Positions 1 to 8,256 of a stretch of 64,000 nt of DNA are shown here, piece after piece. The notes beneath the pieces were generated by a model. The model was not told the origin of the DNA and made no database searches. It worked only from the letters and a program-made list of their open reading frames with translations. Made by a program: the position numbers and the translations under genes. The stretch covers positions 1 to 64,000 of the forward strand of contig JBLNCN010000012.1 in the NCBI GenBank assembly GCA_050260675.1, in the 5' to 3' direction. How positions within the stretch are numbered: the first letter of the stretch is position 1; each line of letters starts with the position of its first letter. The DNA is from JBBDIP01 sp050260675. Its GTDB lineage: Bacteria; Bacillota; Sulfobacillia; Fermentithermobacillales; Fermentithermobacillaceae.

Positions 1-489
1 AGGTTTTTCAGCCTGGAAGACTTGAACGCTCAGGTTAGGGCATGGTGTGATGCCGTTGCCAACAAGCGAGTCCACGGCACTACTCAGAAGAGACCTTGCG
101 ACCTCTTGGCTGAGGAGAACCTTCATGCCTTACCAGGCAGGGCAGCGTTGGCGGTTTTTCTCGCTGAGGAGCGCAAGGTCAGTCGGGACGGGTTCGTGAG
201 TTTCGGCGGAAGCAGGTACGGAGTGCCTTGGGCTTTTGCTGGGAGGACGGTAGAAGTCAGGGAAAACGGCTACCACGTTGAGGTGTACTCGGGAGGGACA
301 AGAGTGGCGGTACACCCCAAGGCGCTGATACCGGGGACCGTTGTCCCCCTGGCGGGCCAGTGGGATGGAGTGCCTCTCGGGGCCGGCCAAAAACCGAAGC
401 AAGCGCTTGCCACGCGAGTCCTGAGTCCAGAGGTCGAAGTGAGAGCCCTTAGGACCTACGAGGTCTTGGCAGAGGTGAGCAGCACGTGA
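1..489 (+). CDS. istA: IS21-family transposase IstA, C-terminal part (5' truncated by window)
   Basis: The reading frame is open from base 1, so the start lies outside the window. The visible 162 residues match the end of IstA: the segment around NKRVHGTTQKRP, where an integrase core ends, followed by a Mu-transposase-like beta-barrel region (FVSFGGSRYGVPW, GRTVEVRENGYHVEVY). The DDE catalytic residues must lie upstream and cannot be checked. The stop codon at 487-489 overlaps the GTG start of istB at 486, the coupled arrangement usual in IS21. Nothing visible indicates decay, so the element may be intact, but only the 3' part can be judged. Confidence 0.85.
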   Translation, partial: RFFSLEDLNAQVRAWCDAVANKRVHGTTQKRPCDLLAEENLHALPGRAALAVFLAEERKVSRDGFVSFGGSRYGVPWAFAGRTVEVRENGYHVEVYSGGTRVAVHPKALIPGTVVPLAGQWDGVPLGAGQKPKQALATRVLSPEVEVRALRTYEVLAEVSST

Positions 490-1319
490 TAGCCGTCGAG
501 AAAGCCAGGCAGCAACTCTTCGACTTGGGTCTCAGCCAAGCCGCGAGCCTCTTGGACAGCAGGTTGGAAGCAGCCTCTCAGAAGGACCTTACATACGCGG
601 ACTTCCTGAGTGACCTTCTTGACGCCGAGCTGGCCGCCCGGAGAGAAAGATACATCACTGCCAGGACCAGGCTCGCTCACCTGCCCTTTCACAAGACTCT
701 GGACCAGTTCGACTTCTCCTTCCAGCCCTCTATCGACGAGAGACAGGTGAGGGAACTCGCGACTTTGACCTTTGTACAGGAAGCCTCCAACATCATCCTG
801 CTGGGACCACCCGGAGTCGGAAAGACCCACTTAGCAGTATCTTTGGGCATCGAGGCCATCCGACAGGGGGTCGGGGTGTACTTCGTCACCGCTCACACCT
901 TGGTTGAGAACCTAAAGAGGGCGTACGCCGACAACAGGTTGGACAGGAGGATGAGGGTCTACATCGCGCCCAGGGTGCTGATCATCGACGAGGTAGGTTA
1001 CCGCCCGTTCGATTCAGTGGGTGCGGCCATGCTCTTTCAGCTGGTCTCTGCTAGGTACGAGCGTGGAGCGATTATCCTGACCTCAAACAAAGGCTTCGGA
1101 GAGTGGGGTGAGATATTCGGAGACACAGTGGTGGCTACAGCGATCCTGGACCGTCTGCTTCACCACTCGCACATCATTAACATCCGTGGTGAGAGCTGGC
1201 GGCTCAGGGAGAAGAAGCGAGCCGGCCTGTTCGGGACCACCTATTCTCGGCCGGCTGCGAAGCCCGGGGTGGGGGAAAACTCAACCGGCCAAAGTGGCGG
1301 GACTTTCGACCGGCCTTGA
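486..1319 (+). CDS. istB: IS21-family helper ATPase IstB
   Basis: 277 residues, somewhat longer than the usual ~250 of IstB. IstB is an AAA+ ATPase, related to DnaC and DnaA, that assembles on DNA and helps IstA choose and capture target DNA. A Walker A motif GPPGVGKTH lies near residue 107 and a Walker B motif VLIIDEVGY near residue 160, followed by the sensor-like ILTSNKGFGEWGEIFGD segment characteristic of IstB. The GTG start overlaps the istA stop, so translation is probably coupled. The last ~30 residues (from the KKRAGLFG segment) form a basic, low-complexity tail that may vary between copies. Confidence 0.92.
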   Translation: MIAVEKARQQLFDLGLSQAASLLDSRLEAASQKDLTYADFLSDLLDAELAARRERYITARTRLAHLPFHKTLDQFDFSFQPSIDERQVRELATLTFVQEASNIILLGPPGVGKTHLAVSLGIEAIRQGVGVYFVTAHTLVENLKRAYADNRLDRRMRVYIAPRVLIIDEVGYRPFDSVGAAMLFQLVSARYERGAIILTSNKGFGEWGEIFGDTVVATAILDRLLHHSHIINIRGESWRLREKKRAGLFGTTYSRPAAKPGVGENSTGQSGGTFDRP

Positions 1320-1321
1320 CA

Positions 1322-1714
1322 GTCATGTCCTGACTGCTTGGCATCCCTTCCAACTGTCACGGCATGACCAGGTTATGGACCCCTTTCTCCGACGACCCGT
1401 GCGGCAGCTTATTGGGAGTCATCCGATGACCATTCCCATCGACGATACTGCCATGTCAAGCTAGTTATCAGCTCTGTATGGGTCATGCCACGTCTACTTG
1501 GATCTCGAGGGGTCACCGGAGGGTTATTAGTTGGAAGGTTATATTACTTCCGGTGACCATTAAAGGGAGAAAGTATGGTCACGGCGTGACTAGGTCGATA
1601 CTAATAGTCATCCCATGACTGCACTTTTCGACATAGTGGCCTTCTGATGACTAGCAAAAGCCTTTTCATTGGTCACTGCGTGACCGGCGAAAAACTGAGT
1701 GATCACCTAGTGAC
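1322..1714. repeat. Helically phased array of 13-bp palindromes (GTCAY-N3-RTGAC) after istB
   Basis: Exact matches to GTCAYNNNRTGAC start at 1356, 1418, 1578, 1607 and 1672. One-mismatch copies start at 1322 and 1702 and a two-mismatch copy at 1482. Half-sites fill the slots at 1512, 1545 and 1639. The slots fall on a ladder with a mean step of about 31.7 bp, close to three turns of B-DNA. A perfect 10-bp inverted repeat, GGTCACCGGA at 1511-1520 and TCCGGTGACC at 1549-1558, joins two facing half-sites. The likely role is binding of the transposase at the right end of the element. No convincing protein is encoded here. Confidence 0.8.
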
Positions 1715-1811
1715 CATTAGGAGGATTGCTCGGCGAGAAGCGCCACGGGTCATCGCAGTCAGTAGCACCTCGCTCGTTGGCGGCGCAGTGGGCCACGCCC
1801 TGCTATGCTGG

Positions 1812-3056
1812 CTATACGTCCCTCAACTCGCGGCGCGCGCCTGCCGCCAGGGCGGCGATACACAAGATGACCCCCAGCAGAGCCAGGACGATCCTGCTTC
1901 CGAGGGTGTCGAGGAGCACGCCTGCCAGGGCGAAGGAGACTGGTGACAGGATCCGCGAGAGCGCTGTCCGCAATGCGAACACCCTGCCCCGCATATCCGG
2001 GGGAGTGATGTCCTGATAGAGAGTGTTTATGGGGATCTGCATAAGCGGCCCCATCGCGCCTGAGATCCCCATTGACACAGGGATAAGCCATAGCCATGGC
2101 GCGAACCCGCTCAGGATGTACGACAGGCCAAGTCCCGCAACTGCAATCGCTGCCATCCGCCCCAGATGGGGCCACCTTTTTCTCGTGGCGATAATTGATG
2201 ACGATATGAGGGACGCTGCGGCCGAGACGCTGAAAAGAGAGCCGAGAAAAGTCGGGTCTCCACCCAAAGTCTTAAGTATGTGCACGTTCATGGCTATCCC
2301 TGACGGTTGGCTGCAGGCGTTAACCATGATGGTCAAGCCGAGCAACACCGATGCCAACGGGAGAGATCGGAAGAACCCGAAGCCTTCCTTCAGCTCCGAC
2401 AACTTCGGTCTTCCTGCGGGAATGCGGCGCTCTTCAAATCTGGGACGTGCATACGAGATAAGCAGGGCTGACACACCGAACGAGACCGCGTTAGCCACAA
2501 GGGCGAACCAAGGTCCAAATTCCGCGACCGCAACGCCGGCCAGCGCGGGGCCGGCGATCATGGCCACATTCCTGCCTGATACCTGCAGAGCATTGGCGCG
2601 TTGGAGCCGATCCGGCGGGACCAGCGCCGGAACGATGGCCATTGTGCCCGGGTCGTAGAACGCCCTGAATACTGAGACGATGACCCCCCACCCGTAAGCG
2701 TGTAGTATCGTGAATCGTCCCGCGTATATGAGCCAACCAAGACCGAGGGTCAGGAGACCCCTGCATACGTCGGCCGTGACAAGGACTCGTTTCCGGTTGA
2801 CCCGGTCCAAAACCAACCCTGCCACCGGCCCAATCAGGAGCATGGGGACCATGTTCAAAATCACGTTGACTGACATCGCGGTGGCGGAGCCTGTGCGCTG
2901 GAGGATGAGAATGGAAAGAGCCATGGCCCCGAATTGGTCTCCGATCATGGATATCGTCTGACCAACCCACATCAGCCAGTAGTCGACACCAATGCCGGTG
3001 GTCTGCTTCTGAGTGGCGTCACTCCCTTGCCCCTCGCCTCGGCTCACGACCAACAC
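1812..3056 (-). CDS. MFS transporter (MFS_3 / EntS-like exporter)
   Basis: 414 residues with about twelve hydrophobic segments, the usual size for a major facilitator. The motif AGLVLDRVNRKRVL between helices 2 and 3 matches MFS motif A, and the opening (WVGQTISMIGDQFGAMA) resembles the enterobactin-exporter/MFS_3 subgroup, which moves drugs or siderophore-like molecules outward using the proton gradient. The substrate cannot be told. The GTG at 3056 sits directly on the Shine-Dalgarno GAGGGGAG, so the GTG at 3047, three codons later, may be the true start. The gene is intact although it lies next to the IS21 end and is transcribed towards it. It is divergent from the RseC-like gene. Confidence 0.85.
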   Translation of the reverse strand: MLVVSRGEGQGSDATQKQTTGIGVDYWLMWVGQTISMIGDQFGAMALSILILQRTGSATAMSVNVILNMVPMLLIGPVAGLVLDRVNRKRVLVTADVCRGLLTLGLGWLIYAGRFTILHAYGWGVIVSVFRAFYDPGTMAIVPALVPPDRLQRANALQVSGRNVAMIAGPALAGVAVAEFGPWFALVANAVSFGVSALLISYARPRFEERRIPAGRPKLSELKEGFGFFRSLPLASVLLGLTIMVNACSQPSGIAMNVHILKTLGGDPTFLGSLFSVSAAASLISSSIIATRKRWPHLGRMAAIAVAGLGLSYILSGFAPWLWLIPVSMGISGAMGPLMQIPINTLYQDITPPDMRGRVFALRTALSRILSPVSFALAGVLLDTLGSRIVLALLGVILCIAALAAGARRELRDV

Positions 3057-3198
3057 TCCCCTCGGTGGATCTTACAAGGGCTGGATTCGACAAGCGTCTG
3101 CCATCTCCTTCCTTTGAGCCGATTGGCTGGCATTCGCCCCTCGGCGACGCCCTGATTGAGGTACAATAATAGCGGACATACGGGGAGGCGAACGCACC

Positions 3199-3630
3199 TT
3201 GAAAGAATACGGCACGGCGGTTTCCGTTAACGGCAACCGCGTCACCATATCGATGAACCGGACCGCGGCCTGCGAGAAGTGCGGTCGCTGCTCTCATCCT
3301 CACATAGCTTTCGGAGACAATACCCAACTGATCATCGAAGCCATCTCGCTGGGCGAGATCCGCCCGGGCGACACGGTGGAAGTCGAAATGGCGAGTCGGG
3401 ACTTCCTCGCGGCGTCGCTCCTCGTCTGGGGATTGCCGCTGGTAGCCGGTGCAGTTGGACTCGGTGTCGGCATCATGCTGGGCCGCTCCCTGGGCAATCC
3501 AGGCGTGTGGGGTGCGGTATTTGCGCTGGGTTCAGTCGGCGCATCCTTCTTCTGGCTCCACCAGTACGACAAGTCGGCGCAGAAAACGGGACGCTACTTG
3601 CCGGTGGCCAGGTCGCTGAGGGAGATGTAG
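3199..3630 (+). CDS. RseC/MucC-family membrane protein (SoxR-reducing system type)
   Basis: 143 residues: a soluble N-terminal domain with a CEKCGRC cysteine cluster near residue 25, then two membrane helices (LAASLLVWGLPLVAGAVGL and GVWGAVFALGSVGASFFWL). This is the RseC layout; RseC-type proteins act with Rnf/Rsx complexes and affect SoxR or sigma-E signalling in Proteobacteria, while in Bacillota the role is unclear. The TTG start is supported by GGGGAGG at 3182-3188, ten bases upstream. It has no rnf genes beside it here. Its transcript converges with the helicase operon, with repeated hairpins between the two. Confidence 0.8.
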   Translation: MKEYGTAVSVNGNRVTISMNRTAACEKCGRCSHPHIAFGDNTQLIIEAISLGEIRPGDTVEVEMASRDFLAASLLVWGLPLVAGAVGLGVGIMLGRSLGNPGVWGAVFALGSVGASFFWLHQYDKSAQKTGRYLPVARSLREM

Positions 3631-3781
3631 TCGCATAGGCGCACGCGCTTTGCTGGCGACGCGGCAAAAGCGCCGCTACGGCTGAGCAATTGGAAGCAGG
3701 ATGTCTCTCGCAAAGCGCGTGATGCTCGCATGGCTCGCATAAACGCACGCGCTTTGCTGGCGACGCGCTGAAAGCGCCGCT
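3631..3781. repeat. Two 46-bp direct repeats with hairpin potential between convergent genes
   Basis: Copies at 3631-3676 and 3735-3781 share nearly all bases (TCGCATA..CGCACGCGCTTTGCTGGCGACGCG, then AAAGCGCCGCT). In each, GCGCTTT can pair with AAAGCGC. The spacing is 104 bp. They fill the gap between the RseC-like gene and the helicase operon, so a bidirectional transcription-end role is plausible. A dispersed palindromic repeat family is the alternative. Confidence 0.7.
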
Positions 3782-3793
3782 GTCGCTCTGCTT

Positions 3794-5386
3794 TCAGCTC
3801 TGTCCCGCCGTCTGCGGCGTGAGCCTCCTGGCCCCGTCCACTTTGGGCATGTACCCTTCGTCTGAAAGCGCCTGGATTAGCTGCTCGTACTGGCCGCCGT
3901 CCACAGTGAGACAGCAGGGACCCACTTTCTGCTTGAGGTAAGGCCTGATCTTCGGGTGCAGCATCAGCTCGTCGGCCAGTGACTCGGTGTCGCAGCGCAG
4001 CAGTATGGTTTCCTCGAACTCGATCCTCCCGTATGAGGTGCCCCAGTGGGAGATGGAATAGGTCACATTCTGGGAGACCGGCGTCTTGGAATAGGTTTCG
4101 AGGAAGCGGTGGATCGATTCGGGAGTGTAGGAGTGCAGCATCGCCCTGTACACCGAGTTCCTCGATAGCTTGTAGACCATCATGGCGTCGGGCTTCTGGA
4201 GATCGGCAAAAGCATCAATCGACCAGAGAAGCTTGGGCGCGATTGTGCAGGGCACTAGCGTCTCGAAGTTGGACTGCACGTAGATGTGGTGATCCCAAGA
4301 TTCCTCAGGCCACGGCGCCAGGCCAAACATCGCTCTGCCGAGGGGAGTCGGTCGCAGGTGGGTGGCGTTCAGAGTGGTCTGCACCTCGAGGCCGCCCAAG
4401 TACTCCAGCACCTCAACTAGATTGCGCTCCGCCCTAAGGTTCAGCCCGTGGGAGGAGTGGCTGGTCGACAGCGTTTCCATGTAGCTTAAGAGGTCCGTCA
4501 GCGATAGAACGGAACCCTCCGGGGCTCTCATGATCACCCAGAGGAGTGTCTGCAGGTCGGTATCCTGAGCGATGAAGGTGTTCCTCCAGTAATCGAAGAG
4601 GTCTTGCCTGCACTTGGCCTCGTCGGTATCCACGACCCAGGTCGTAGCTGAAGACGATAGTCGTAGGAGTCCGTTCCTTTCCTCAACCAGTCCCTTGGAC
4701 CGGCCGAAGTAAAGCAGAAACGCCAATCTGGGCGGATAGCGTACCGGGAAGAACGACTCCTCGATAGGGGTCTCCTCTTCCTCGACCAGCATCCCCAGGT
4801 CGTTCTGGGCCTTCTTGAACATGGTCCCGGACTGGGTGAGCTTCACCTCGTTCTTGCGCAGGTACGACAAGAACAGGCACGCGTGACGCAGTGGGGCGGC
4901 GAAATCGGTCCGCCGGCGAGGCGAGAAACGGGTCCCGTCGGCCAGACATGCCTGGTAAATGTCGCTAAGGAAGAACCCGGACAGCACTTCTTTGAGGTCG
5001 GAGGGCACAAAGTAGATGTGCCTGTAACCTTCGCGACGCGTGAAGACCAGGCCCCGGGAGATGAGAGCGTCAATGACCTTGGCGCCGTTTCTGCGCCACT
5101 TGCGGGACAGCTGGTTCAGTTTTTGATGGCATTGCTCTACCACGACTCCGGTTCCGCCGGCGGCGATGGTGATGAGCCGAAGGGCCAGCATTTCCTCCTG
5201 GTTAAGCCCGTTCATCGCGACCAGCGCGTGGGCGGGGACCAGCAAGTGCGTGTGTATGAGGTCGGCCAGAGTATCAATGGAGACCTCGGTACCGAGCCCC
5301 CCTGGAGGGCCCCAGAGGCCGTAGAAACCCGCTATGCCGCGCGCTCTCTCGAGCGACGATGCGAGGAGAGCCTCACGAAGGTTCAT
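3794..5386 (-). CDS. XPB/Ssl2-type helicase-associated protein (WHD-containing partner)
   Basis: 530 residues without Walker motifs. The middle and C-terminal parts resemble the 'helicase-associated / XPB-Ssl2 N-terminal' domain (PF13625-like) found next to bacterial XPB helicases. The N-terminal third looks like a chain of winged-helix segments, for example LNQLSRKWRRNGAKVIDALISRG. Its ATG overlaps the stop of the upstream helicase by four bases (ATGA), so the two are translationally coupled and probably form a complex. By analogy with archaeal XPB-Bax1 a DNA-repair role is possible, but this protein is not a recognisable nuclease and its function is inferred only from the pairing. Confidence 0.7.
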   Translation of the reverse strand: MNLREALLASSLERARGIAGFYGLWGPPGGLGTEVSIDTLADLIHTHLLVPAHALVAMNGLNQEEMLALRLITIAAGGTGVVVEQCHQKLNQLSRKWRRNGAKVIDALISRGLVFTRREGYRHIYFVPSDLKEVLSGFFLSDIYQACLADGTRFSPRRRTDFAAPLRHACLFLSYLRKNEVKLTQSGTMFKKAQNDLGMLVEEEETPIEESFFPVRYPPRLAFLLYFGRSKGLVEERNGLLRLSSSATTWVVDTDEAKCRQDLFDYWRNTFIAQDTDLQTLLWVIMRAPEGSVLSLTDLLSYMETLSTSHSSHGLNLRAERNLVEVLEYLGGLEVQTTLNATHLRPTPLGRAMFGLAPWPEESWDHHIYVQSNFETLVPCTIAPKLLWSIDAFADLQKPDAMMVYKLSRNSVYRAMLHSYTPESIHRFLETYSKTPVSQNVTYSISHWGTSYGRIEFEETILLRCDTESLADELMLHPKIRPYLKQKVGPCCLTVDGGQYEQLIQALSDEGYMPKVDGARRLTPQTAGQS

Positions 5387-7134
5387 TGCCCCGCCTCCTT
5401 GCCCAAAGCCATGAAGTTCTGAGCTTCCCAGATAGTGTATTTGTATCCTTGCTCCGTAAGGAAGAGCTGGCGCTTCTGCGAGAACTCCTGATCTTTAGTG
5501 TTGCGGGTGACCAACGAGTAGAACACGGCGCTCTCACCCTGGGGTTTTGGCCTCAAGATACGGCCGAGCCGCTGGGCTTCTTCTTGACGCGATCCGAATG
5601 TTCCAGACACCTGCACCGCCACGTTGGCGTCCGGAAGATCGATAGAGAAATTGGCTACTTTGGATACGACAAGGCACTTTATGCGGCCTTCCTTAAACTG
5701 CCCGTAGAGCTCCTCACGCTCGGCATTCGGAGTCAGACCGCACAGGAGGGGAGCGCCAAGGATGTTTGCCAAGGTATCCAATTGGTCCAGGTACTGTCCG
5801 ATAATAAGCACCTGGTCGGATGAGTGTCTGCGTACAATGTCCTGCACCAGGGGTATTTTGTTGATGTTGGTCGCAGCGATTCGGTATTTGTCCCTTTCAT
5901 CGGCTACCGCGTATGCCAGGCGGTCGTCGCCGGTCATGTCGACTCTAATCTCGTGACAATGGGCCTGGGCTATCCAGTTCTGGGCCTCAAGCTCCTTCCA
6001 CGGCTTGTCGAACTTTTTGGGACCTATGAGGCTGAAGACCTCGTCTTCCCGGCCGTCCTCGCGTACCAGCGTCGCGGTAAGCCCGAGCCGCCTCCTTGCC
6101 TGCAGGTCGGCTGTTATCCGAAAGACCGGCGCCGGCAACAGGTGGACCTCGTCATATATGATTAGGCCCCAGTTCTTCTGGTTGAACAGCGAGAAGTGGG
6201 GGTATTCGGCTTCGTCGCCGCGCTTCTTGTGGATCAGGATCTGGTAGGTAGTCACGGTGACAGGACCGATCTCCTTGACCTCGCCGCTGTACTCCTTGAC
6301 AGCGCTCTCCGGTAGTTCGGTCTTGTCCAGAAGCTCCGACATCCACTGCCGCAGGGCCACTACGTTAGTCGTGAGGATGAGGGTCTCGGTGGCCGCAAGC
6401 TCCATAGCACCGATACCCACCATGGTCTTGCCCGCGCCGCAAGGCAGGACAACAACGCCGCTGCCCCCTCTGGCCGAACCTCCCGCCCAGAACGCATCCC
6501 TGGCGGCCAGCTGGTACGGCCGCAATGAGAAGGGCTGGCCTTGAGCCGTACGGGTCCTAAGGCGGATATCCAGGGGGTCTCCGGCTGTGTATCCCGCCAA
6601 ATCCTCACACGGATAACCCATCTTTATGAGGGCTTCCTTGAGGGTGCCGCGGGACATCGGTTCAACTATGAGCGAGTCTTCAGAGATGATCTCCTGAATG
6701 TAGGGCTTGCACTTGTCGGACCGCTTGATCTCCTCAAAGACGAACTGGTCGTGGCAGACCAAAACCAATTGACCGTCCTTGCGAAGCAAACGGGTGACCC
6801 CGAACTTGGCCATGGTATCCCGCACAAATGCCTCGATATTCGACGGCACCGGATACCGGGAGAACCGGGAGAGGCTCTCCAGAACGTCGTCTGGGGTAAG
6901 GCCGCAGGAAGCCGCGTTCCACAGCGAGAGGGGGGACAGCCGGTACGTGTGTATGTACTCGGGGCTCTTGACGAGATCCGAGAACCGCATGAGGTTGTCC
7001 CGCGCCTGCTCGTAGAGCGGACTATCAACCTCCACAAGTATCGTCCCGTCGCTCTGGACTACCGCCGGACTATCTTTCGCCACATCTCGGCCCCCTACAG
7101 TTTGTTCCAAAGCCATAGACATGATAGTACTCAA
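5383..7134 (-). CDS. XPB-type superfamily 2 DNA helicase
   Basis: 583 residues with the full SF2 motif set: Walker A VLPCGAGKTM, DEAH-type box IIYDEVH, motif III GLTATLVREDGRED, and motif VI QRLGRILRP. The downstream NTKDQEFSQKRQLFLTEQGY segment is typical of XPB/Rad25. Bacterial XPB proteins are ATP-dependent 3'-5' helicases thought to act in repair or transcription-coupled processes. The N-terminal ~200 residues form the damage-recognition-like region. The TTG at 7134 is the outermost start; the ATG at 7122 is an alternative, and neither has a strong Shine-Dalgarno. It is the first gene of a two-gene operon with the WHD protein. Confidence 0.88.
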   Translation of the reverse strand: MSTIMSMALEQTVGGRDVAKDSPAVVQSDGTILVEVDSPLYEQARDNLMRFSDLVKSPEYIHTYRLSPLSLWNAASCGLTPDDVLESLSRFSRYPVPSNIEAFVRDTMAKFGVTRLLRKDGQLVLVCHDQFVFEEIKRSDKCKPYIQEIISEDSLIVEPMSRGTLKEALIKMGYPCEDLAGYTAGDPLDIRLRTRTAQGQPFSLRPYQLAARDAFWAGGSARGGSGVVVLPCGAGKTMVGIGAMELAATETLILTTNVVALRQWMSELLDKTELPESAVKEYSGEVKEIGPVTVTTYQILIHKKRGDEAEYPHFSLFNQKNWGLIIYDEVHLLPAPVFRITADLQARRRLGLTATLVREDGREDEVFSLIGPKKFDKPWKELEAQNWIAQAHCHEIRVDMTGDDRLAYAVADERDKYRIAATNINKIPLVQDIVRRHSSDQVLIIGQYLDQLDTLANILGAPLLCGLTPNAEREELYGQFKEGRIKCLVVSKVANFSIDLPDANVAVQVSGTFGSRQEEAQRLGRILRPKPQGESAVFYSLVTRNTKDQEFSQKRQLFLTEQGYKYTIWEAQNFMALGKEAGQ

Positions 7135-7366
7135 TCATAGATGATTCTACGTCCATTTCGCTGCTCCTTTCACTAGGTGGAAGTTTCGCTGTCCGTAAGA
7201 TGAAACGGTCTCCTAAAGGAAAGGCGATCTCCATGGTCGTATCTTCCTACTTGTCGGATACTGGAAGCGGGTTGCCCACGTCGGGCACGGATCCGCACCC
7301 GCCAGGTTCCGCAATGTAAGGATAGGTGTGGGAAAGTGGCAATAAGAGTTCTAGGAGGTGCACTTG
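7135..7366. other. Intergenic region with a GC-rich foldable segment
   Basis: About 230 bp between the divergent XPB operon and dppA. At 7266-7303 GCGGGT and ACCCGC can pair around an inner GCCC-ACGTC-GGGC hairpin, directly upstream of the dppA leader. No known riboswitch signature was recognised. The dppA ribosome binding site AGGAGGT lies at 7353-7359. Confidence 0.4.
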
Positions 7367-8200
7367 GTGAAAGTCTACATATCGGTCGACATGGAAGGCG
7401 GGACCGGCATTGCCAGCGCCAAGCACATGGCTGACGCGGGTTACGCCAGGATGTGCAAGCTCCTCACACAGGAGGTCAACGCGGCGATCGCCGGAGCGTT
7501 TGAGGGCGGGGCCACTGAGGTCCTCGTGAACGACGCTCACGGCAGCATGACCAACATCCTGATCGAGGACCTAGACGAGCGCGCCGAGCTCATAAGCGGC
7601 AGCAACAAGTGGCTCTGTCAGATGGAGGGCATAGACGAGACCTACGATGCCGCCTTCTTCATCGGTTATCACGCCCACGAGGGCAACGAGGACGCGGTGC
7701 TGAACCACACGATCATGGGTGCCGCCGTATCTGAGATAAAGCGCAACGGGGTTGTGGTCGGCGAGACCGCCATCAATGCCGGCATCGCGGGGGCTTACGG
7801 GGTTCCGGTAGTACTGGTGGCGGGTGATCACATCCTCTGCGCCGAGGCCAGGAAGTTCCTGGGCGATAGCATCGAGACCGTGACCACAAAGCGAGCCATC
7901 GACCGCTATGCGGCCCGCGTGCTCCCGCCTAAGAAAGTGCAGGCCCTCATAAAGGAAGCCGCAAAGAGGGCTTTGGCCAATCGCGGGTCAGTGAAGCCTC
8001 ACGTGGTGGAGGGTCCCATCGAGTTCCAGCTCACGACCAAGCTCACAAGCATGGCGCATATGTGCTGCGTGTTTCCCGTTGTTGAGCGGCGGGGTCCCAA
8101 AGTTATCGCGGTCAAGGCCCAAAGCTACGTGGATGCCTACAAACAACTGCTGGGATGCCTCATCATCTCCAAGACGGCAGCCAATGGCTGGATAGGATAG
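7367..8200 (+). CDS. dppA: M55-family D-aminopeptidase (DppA-like)
   Basis: About 277 residues, the normal DppA size. M55 peptidases are zinc-dependent and release N-terminal D-amino acids from short peptides such as D-Ala-D-Ala, forming decameric rings. The conserved residues are visible: SVDMEG (Asp and Glu metal ligands), NDAHGSM, GYHAHEG and GETAINAG, with the LNHTI histidine in the position of the catalytic one. The start is decided by AGGAGGT at 7353-7359, which leaves TTG 7364 or GTG 7367; GTG 7367 gives the usual MKVYIS opening and better spacing. No dpp peptide-transport genes are next to it. A paralogue lies at 38185-39000. Confidence 0.9.
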   Translation: MKVYISVDMEGGTGIASAKHMADAGYARMCKLLTQEVNAAIAGAFEGGATEVLVNDAHGSMTNILIEDLDERAELISGSNKWLCQMEGIDETYDAAFFIGYHAHEGNEDAVLNHTIMGAAVSEIKRNGVVVGETAINAGIAGAYGVPVVLVAGDHILCAEARKFLGDSIETVTTKRAIDRYAARVLPPKKVQALIKEAAKRALANRGSVKPHVVEGPIEFQLTTKLTSMAHMCCVFPVVERRGPKVIAVKAQSYVDAYKQLLGCLIISKTAANGWIG

Positions 8201-8256
8201 GCGCGTTCGGCGCATCACTTTCCGAAGACGTACGACAGGATCCGGTCTGGCTGGGC

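Larger units (their letters stand above)
1..1722 (+). mobile_element. IS21-family insertion sequence, right part (left end outside window)
   Basis: The segment holds the C-terminal part of an IstA transposase, an overlapping complete IstB ATPase and then about 400 bp of repeated palindromes that end near 1714. The istA-istB order and overlap are typical of IS21 elements. IS21 ends are known to carry several transposase-binding repeats, and the palindrome array probably plays that role, although it is unusually long. The right boundary is inferred from the end of the array and no target-site duplication can be tested because the left end is missing. Confidence 0.75.

Noticed and set aside
1322..1714. 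Palindrome ladder as a CRISPR array
   Set aside because: Units are only 13 bp, internally symmetric and degenerate, intervals alternate between whole and half sites, and no cas gene is present.
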